From positions 2,356,001 through 2,420,000 of the forward strand of contig OZ252002.1 in the NCBI GenBank assembly GCA_965247265.1: DNA of 64,000 bases, given 5' to 3'. The position numbers and the translations under genes were made by a program. The notes under the pieces were generated by a model. It was given only the letters and a program-made list of their open reading frames with translations. It had not been told where the DNA came from and searched no databases. Shown here piece by piece: positions 60,588 to 64,000 of the stretch; the stretch's first letter is position 1; every line of letters starts with the position of its first letter. The DNA is from G965247265 sp965247265 (lineage in GTDB: Bacteria; Pseudomonadota; Gammaproteobacteria; UBA4575).

Positions 60588-60615
60588 TTGTCCGCTTTGG
60601 GTCGTTAGCGGTCAT
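60588..60615 (+). repeat. 28-bp palindromic repeat, copy 12
   Basis: Arms TTGTCCGCT and AGCGGTCAT around TTGGGTCGTT, nearly identical to the copy at 27781. It is immediately upstream of the SnoaL-like frame and next to the end of the gene at 60617. Confidence 0.85.
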
Positions 60616-60616
60616 C

Positions 60617-61159
60617 TTACTTATCACTTGTCCCAGAAATGTCTGTAGCATATGCAGTGTTTCTGAATTTAGCCCCACCTGAAGAAACGGAAATATAAGC
60701 TTGTACGTCTGTTAAATTCGTCTGTACTTCTTTAACCTCACCTCCATTAATTGTTATGAATATACGTCCTTTATGGAACGCCATAGTTATTTCTATTTCA
60801 CTATTCAATTCAGTCTTTTCTAAAAAAACAGATTCAATTTGATTCCCGTGACTAAAAACTCGAAATGCAGTCACTAGAAAATCATCATCTTTGTGATTTT
60901 TAGCCAGAAGGAATTGAATGCTGTCATTTAAATCATCCTGATAAAATCCTACATAAGCCGCCGTCAACCGCTTGGTATCTCGACTAACTTTTGTAAGACT
61001 AATATTTGTTGTTATCGCTGTATCAGATAATTTTAATCCAATATCTCGTTTTTGAAATTCGCCCGTTGGTGCTTCTAATTCAATAACAGGTCCTTCGCTC
61101 GCTAACAAAGAACCAATAAATAGCAAAGCAACAGGTAAACTACCTACATTTAGTTTCAT
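60617..61159 (-). CDS. exported protein of unknown function
   Basis: A 180-residue protein with a signal peptide (MKLNVGSLPVALLFIGSLLA). The mature part is beta-rich with LKLSDTAITTNISLTKVSRD, FLVTAFRVFSHGNQIESVFL and a C-terminal VQAYISVSSGGAKFRNTAYA. It could be a jelly-roll or LamG-like sandwich, but I cannot name the family. It is a single-gene unit between repeats at 60588 and 61444. Confidence 0.6.
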   Translation of the reverse strand: MKLNVGSLPVALLFIGSLLASEGPVIELEAPTGEFQKRDIGLKLSDTAITTNISLTKVSRDTKRLTAAYVGFYQDDLNDSIQFLLAKNHKDDDFLVTAFRVFSHGNQIESVFLEKTELNSEIEITMAFHKGRIFITINGGEVKEVQTNLTDVQAYISVSSGGAKFRNTAYATDISGTSDK

Positions 61160-61443
61160 TATTTAATACCTTACTCAATGTTCGTGCCTTGTTGTACGCA
61201 TTCCCGGTGTTCATCCTATCTGCACATGTTTTAGTGCTCATAAGATACTGTGTCATAAGAATCTTGAATTAGAGCTGGTTGTCGAAAACTGGCGGAGAAA
61301 TGAAACTCTGGAAGAATATCGGAATAGGAAATCTAATCTAATTTTACCATACTCTCAATGTATAGGGATAGCGATGTTTAATTGGTTGCAACTCGAAATC
61401 TCATTCAGAAATACAAAATGAATATTATTTTGCTAAGATTAAT

Positions 61444-61472
61444 ATGTCCGGCGTTGGGTAGAAAGCGGACAC
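61444..61472 (+). repeat. 28-bp palindromic repeat, copy 13
   Basis: Arms ATGTCCGGC and AAGCGGACAC around GTTGGGTAG; the left arm is slightly altered. The 339-base gap 61160-61498 that contains it has no other recognisable feature. Confidence 0.7.
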
Positions 61473-61498
61473 CAGTTCTTATGAACTATGAGCTTTGT

Positions 61499-62194
61499 TT
61501 ATGCGGCTTTAATTTTTGCCTGTCCTTGCAAAATATAACTTACTGCTTGATCCGCGGATAGTACTGGACAAACTATGTTATTAATTCTTTCCATAGTAGA
61601 AACATCATTCTTTTGATTCTGGCATGAACATGCGTCTCCTATCACTATTGGAACATAACCCTCATCTCTTGCTGCACGCGCATTGCCTTCGATGCACCAA
61701 TCTAAATGGATGCCACAAAGAACAATGACTTTAATTCCTGCTCTCTCTAGCATTAATTTTAGAGGCGTGCCAACAAATGAACTTTGATGCGCATATTCAA
61801 AAAACTCTTCGTCTTCTGGTAGTGCGATATCTTTTAACTCATCAACTAAATCAACATCCCATTTCTTTTGCTCTTCTGTCATTGCGCTCGAGTTAAATGA
61901 CTTGCTCCAAAAGCCATATTGAGCTTCGTCAAGTATTGTCTTTGGATAGTCTTCACGAAATACATCATAACCAATCCAAAAGAATTTCATGTTCGCTTCG
62001 CGACAAGCTTTTGCAACTTTAACTGTATTTTCAAGCGTCCCTCGTTCCCATTGTTTCTCTCCACCTTGCACACCTTTGGGTTTATATAGACTATTGCACT
62101 GACTAATTGAAACAAACGCTGCGGATTGGGCCAAAATATTTACTAGATCAAGGTTTTTCCATTGCTCAGGCAAATCAGGCACAGTTATAGACAT
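61499..62194 (-). CDS. cysteine hydrolase of the isochorismatase superfamily
   Basis: A 231-residue enzyme starting MSITVPDLPEQWKNLDLVNI; GGAG lies ahead of the ATG at 62194. The isochorismatase fold is shown by LVNILAQSAAFVSIS, FFWIGYDVFREDYP and GIKVIVLCGIHLDWCIEGNA near residue 165, where the second Cys is at the nucleophile position, followed by ARDEGYVPIVIGDACSCQN. Family members hydrolyse amides or isochorismate; the substrate is not evident. It is a single-gene unit. Confidence 0.8.
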   Translation of the reverse strand: MSITVPDLPEQWKNLDLVNILAQSAAFVSISQCNSLYKPKGVQGGEKQWERGTLENTVKVAKACREANMKFFWIGYDVFREDYPKTILDEAQYGFWSKSFNSSAMTEEQKKWDVDLVDELKDIALPEDEEFFEYAHQSSFVGTPLKLMLERAGIKVIVLCGIHLDWCIEGNARAARDEGYVPIVIGDACSCQNQKNDVSTMERINNIVCPVLSADQAVSYILQGQAKIKAA

Positions 62195-62327
62195 GGTTAT
62201 TCTCCAGTTTATTTGAATCCAACAGCACCTCAAATATTATCGGAAGCGCATTACATAAAGAAATTAATTTAATAACTCTAGCTAATTAGTTAATTCTATT
62301 TAAAGCTAATAAAAATGAATACTAAGA

Positions 62328-62355
62328 ATATCCACTATAGGTCGTGAGCAGTTAT
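62328..62355 (+). repeat. degenerate 28-bp palindromic repeat, copy 14
   Basis: Arms ATATCCACT and AGCAGTTAT around ATAGGTCGTG, more divergent than the others, followed by TC. It lies between the hydrolase and MOSC genes. Confidence 0.55.
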
Positions 62356-62365
62356 TCAATTTATT

Positions 62366-63225
62366 TTAAAATAATTCAATCCAAACGGGGCCAGTTATAG
62401 AAACAACTCCATCTTTAACCAGAAAACCATACACGCCTGTACAAGGCAGTACTTTATCTTCGAGCAATGGAACTTCGAGCATGTTGTGGTTAACGATACT
62501 CCTTAATACTTTAGGGTCTTTTGAAAACGTACCATTGCTTAACGTAGGCATTGAACAACGAGGCGTTGGATCGGTAATTTTTAAACGCACACTATCGCCA
62601 ATCACAACCGTTTTCCCGACCCAATCATTCTCAGCAAAACCTGTAATTTCAGAAACCGTCTCAATTACAAAATTAGGACGGAACCTTCGTTCATCAAAAT
62701 TCACCTCTGGCGAATGACTCGAGAGATGCTGAAGATTAGCGGTCGTTAATAAGTGCACATCAGCATAATCAGAAAACTTACTTTTCAACATGAGATCGCC
62801 AATGTCTAAAATAGTCTCATCGGGTTCAAGCGAGTCAAGACGTTCTAAACTTACTGAATCAGGACGTGATGAGGTCAATTTTACTTCTCGACCTACAAAA
62901 TCAGAAAGCAACTCATCTGCATTTTTATCTGTGCTTAGAATATCAAGCTCTTTAGAGGAAGTGATGTGGACAGGGGGAATTGCTCACCTTGGTTGGGTTG
63001 GTTAACAAAGGCTGCATTTAATTCAAGCAGCCTACCCCATTTTTTTGGAAATTTTGCACTTGCAACTTTTTGATTTGACTGATCAAGTAACGCATAAGCA
63101 CGATCACCAAGAATGCCGCCTGTGGTGAGGCTAGCTCGGTCCAATTTTATACCATTCATAGATTTTACAGCGTATTGCCAAATAGATTGGATGGACCCAA
63201 TTTGCTTTCTTGATTGTGTAGTCAT
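62366..63225 (-). pseudogene. MOSC-domain protein gene with a frameshift
   Basis: The N-terminal part (MTTQSRKQIGSIQSIWQYAV, GGILGDRAYALLDQSNQKVA, PKKWGRLLELNAAFV) matches the MOSC N-terminal beta-barrel domain. Near 62978 a run of five C residues breaks the frame (QGEQFPL versus IPPVHITSSKELD), after which the second frame reads ELLSDFVGREVKLTS, FRPNFVIETVSEITGFAEND and the MOSC core with TPRCSMPTLSNGTFSKD, a Cys of the family. Together about 286 codons, one lesion. MOSC proteins handle molybdenum-cofactor sulfur or N-hydroxylated substrates. A one-base sequence error is possible. Confidence 0.8.
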
Positions 63226-63334
63226 ATTTTTCTATCTTTTATATTCCATCCATTTAACTCAAGTATTTATATACTAAAATATGTACAAAATGTGCAGTAC
63301 GCTCACATTGACCTCAAGAAAATTTTCTTTAAAC

Positions 63335-63655
63335 TTAAAGATCTAGCCAAAATTTTCTTGGCTGTCGCGTACCTGCAATTTTACAACCATGCTGACCATA
63401 ACCGTATGGAAATAGTTTATACACATATTTTCGTGTCGATTTTTCGCTACCGAGCTCAGCTTTTAATTGTTTTAAAATTTTTCTTAATTCCGGCACAGAG
63501 CCATATTCATAATAATATGTGCGAATGATTCGTATAATATTCCAATGCTCATGCGTGAGACTAACATCTTCTAATTCTGCAATCTGATTTGCAACATTTT
63601 CATCCCAATCATTTGGATCTAACAAAAAGCCATCTTCATCTGTCTCATAGTTCAT
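63335..63655 (-). CDS. DsrC/TusE-family protein lacking the C-terminal cysteine
   Basis: A 106-residue protein. MNYETDEDGFLLDPNDWDEN and ELEDVSLTHEHWNIIRIIRT match the family. Near the C-terminus KLFPYGYGQHGCKIAGTRQP carries one cysteine about 15 residues from the end, but the second, penultimate cysteine of DsrC and TusE is absent and the tail ends RKFWLDL. Such single-cysteine variants exist, but the function differs from the DsrC disulfide cycle. It overlaps the TauE-like gene by 4 bases and should be translated with it. Confidence 0.85.
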   Translation of the reverse strand: MNYETDEDGFLLDPNDWDENVANQIAELEDVSLTHEHWNIIRIIRTYYYEYGSVPELRKILKQLKAELGSEKSTRKYVYKLFPYGYGQHGCKIAGTRQPRKFWLDL

Positions 63656-64000
63656 TTCTGAAAAAATAAATACCCAGCGAACCCTAACAATAAGAGTGCA
63701 AATATCTTTTTAAAATTTGCTGTGGAAACATGTTGTAACAAATGAGGGCCAATTTGCGCACCTAACACCCCTCCGACACCAAGCGCAATAGCAACGCGAT
63801 AATCTACGTTTGTTAATTTTGCATGCGCAATGAGTGCAGATATTGAAATGATTAATATTGCAAGAAAAGAAGTGCCTACTGCTTTTTGCGCCGTATAACC
63901 CAGTGCAATGAGCAAAGGCACCATTAAGAATCCACCGCCCAACCCGGTAAAGGATGCACCAATCCCTACAAAAAAACCCGATATAATAAAAAATGCATAA
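63652..64000 (-). CDS. TauE/SafE family exporter, N-terminus cut by window edge
   Basis: About 116 residues are visible, all hydrophobic membrane segments: SGFFVGIGASFTGLGGGFLM, then PLLIALGYTAQKAVGTSFLA, ISALIAHAKLTNVDYRVAIA and ALLLLGFAGYLFFQ. The GLGGGxxxVP loop and the GTSxxxI segment identify the TauE/SafE (DUF81) family, which exports sulfite or organosulfonates in some relatives. The 5' part lies beyond the right edge. Adjacent to the DsrC-like gene, which supports a sulfur role. Confidence 0.85.
   Translation of the reverse strand, partial: YAFFIISGFFVGIGASFTGLGGGFLMVPLLIALGYTAQKAVGTSFLAILIISISALIAHAKLTNVDYRVAIALGVGGVLGAQIGPHLLQHVSTANFKKIFALLLLGFAGYLFFQK

Noticed and set aside
57285..62355. 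Integron cassette array with attC sites
   Set aside because: The single-gene spacing fits, but arms lack the usual GTTRRRY core and the longer attC folding, genes face both ways and no integron integrase is present. Kept as a cassette-like arrangement only.

Overview
The window is from a low-GC gammaproteobacterium that probably oxidises reduced sulfur. Evidence for the group: the gene order birA-coaX-SPOR-tRNA-Thr(UGU) ... tRNA-Tyr-tRNA-Gly-tRNA-Thr(GGU)-tuf-tRNA-Trp-secE-nusG-rplKAJL-rpoBC is the gammaproteobacterial order, the rRNA operon has the 16S-Ile-Ala-23S-5S layout, and the core proteins read as close relatives of their E. coli counterparts. Evidence for sulfur metabolism: an operon DsrE / TusA / sulfide:quinone-type oxidoreductase / DUF1641 (37.4-39.7 kb) and a DsrC/TusE-family protein beside a TauE/SafE exporter (63.3-64 kb).

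Layout. 1-13.4 kb: the translation/transcription superoperon on the minus strand, from rpoC (cut by the left edge) back to tRNA-Tyr. 13.4-19.5 kb: accessory block (UDP-glucose dehydrogenase, DUF3445, lipoprotein, small membrane and hypothetical genes). 19.5-30.3 kb: a 10.7-kb integrative element in the 3' end of tRNA-Thr(UGU), with a 49-bp duplicated tRNA end on the far side; it carries a tyrosine integrase, an excisionase-like protein, a Toprim-DUF3987 primase, a tightly coupled set of small genes, a terminase-small-subunit-like protein and a possible Panacea-type toxin-antitoxin pair. No head or tail genes are recognised, so it resembles a phage satellite. 30.3-46.2 kb: housekeeping genes (SPOR, coaX, birA, lytic transglycosylase, glnS, sulfur operon, hisI, mnmH, uup, truncated haemoglobin) mixed with broken genes. 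46.2-52.1 kb: rRNA operon on the minus strand with a clear promoter and boxA. 52.1-56.8 kb: tyrS, an M23 peptidase and anmK. 56.8-63.2 kb: single genes, many broken, separated by a short palindromic repeat.

Two features run through the accessory DNA. First, a near-palindromic 28-bp repeat (outer arms ATGTCCGCT and AGCGGTCAT, loop centred on GGYC) occurs 14 times plus one degenerate copy, only at 17.9-19.5, 26.6-27.8 and 57.3-62.4 kb. Copies mostly lie between single genes, and nearly all have the same orientation. This gives a cassette-like arrangement, although no integron integrase or canonical attC is visible. Second, about ten genes carry nonsense codons, frameshifts or a lost start codon, while rpoB, rpoC, glnS, tyrS, uup and other core genes are intact. 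This suggests ongoing gene decay, although some homopolymer frameshifts could be sequence errors.

The ancestral birA-to-tuf tRNA cluster is now split by about 17 kb between tRNA-Thr(UGU) and tRNA-Tyr. The tRNA-Tyr side has a plausible promoter of its own.
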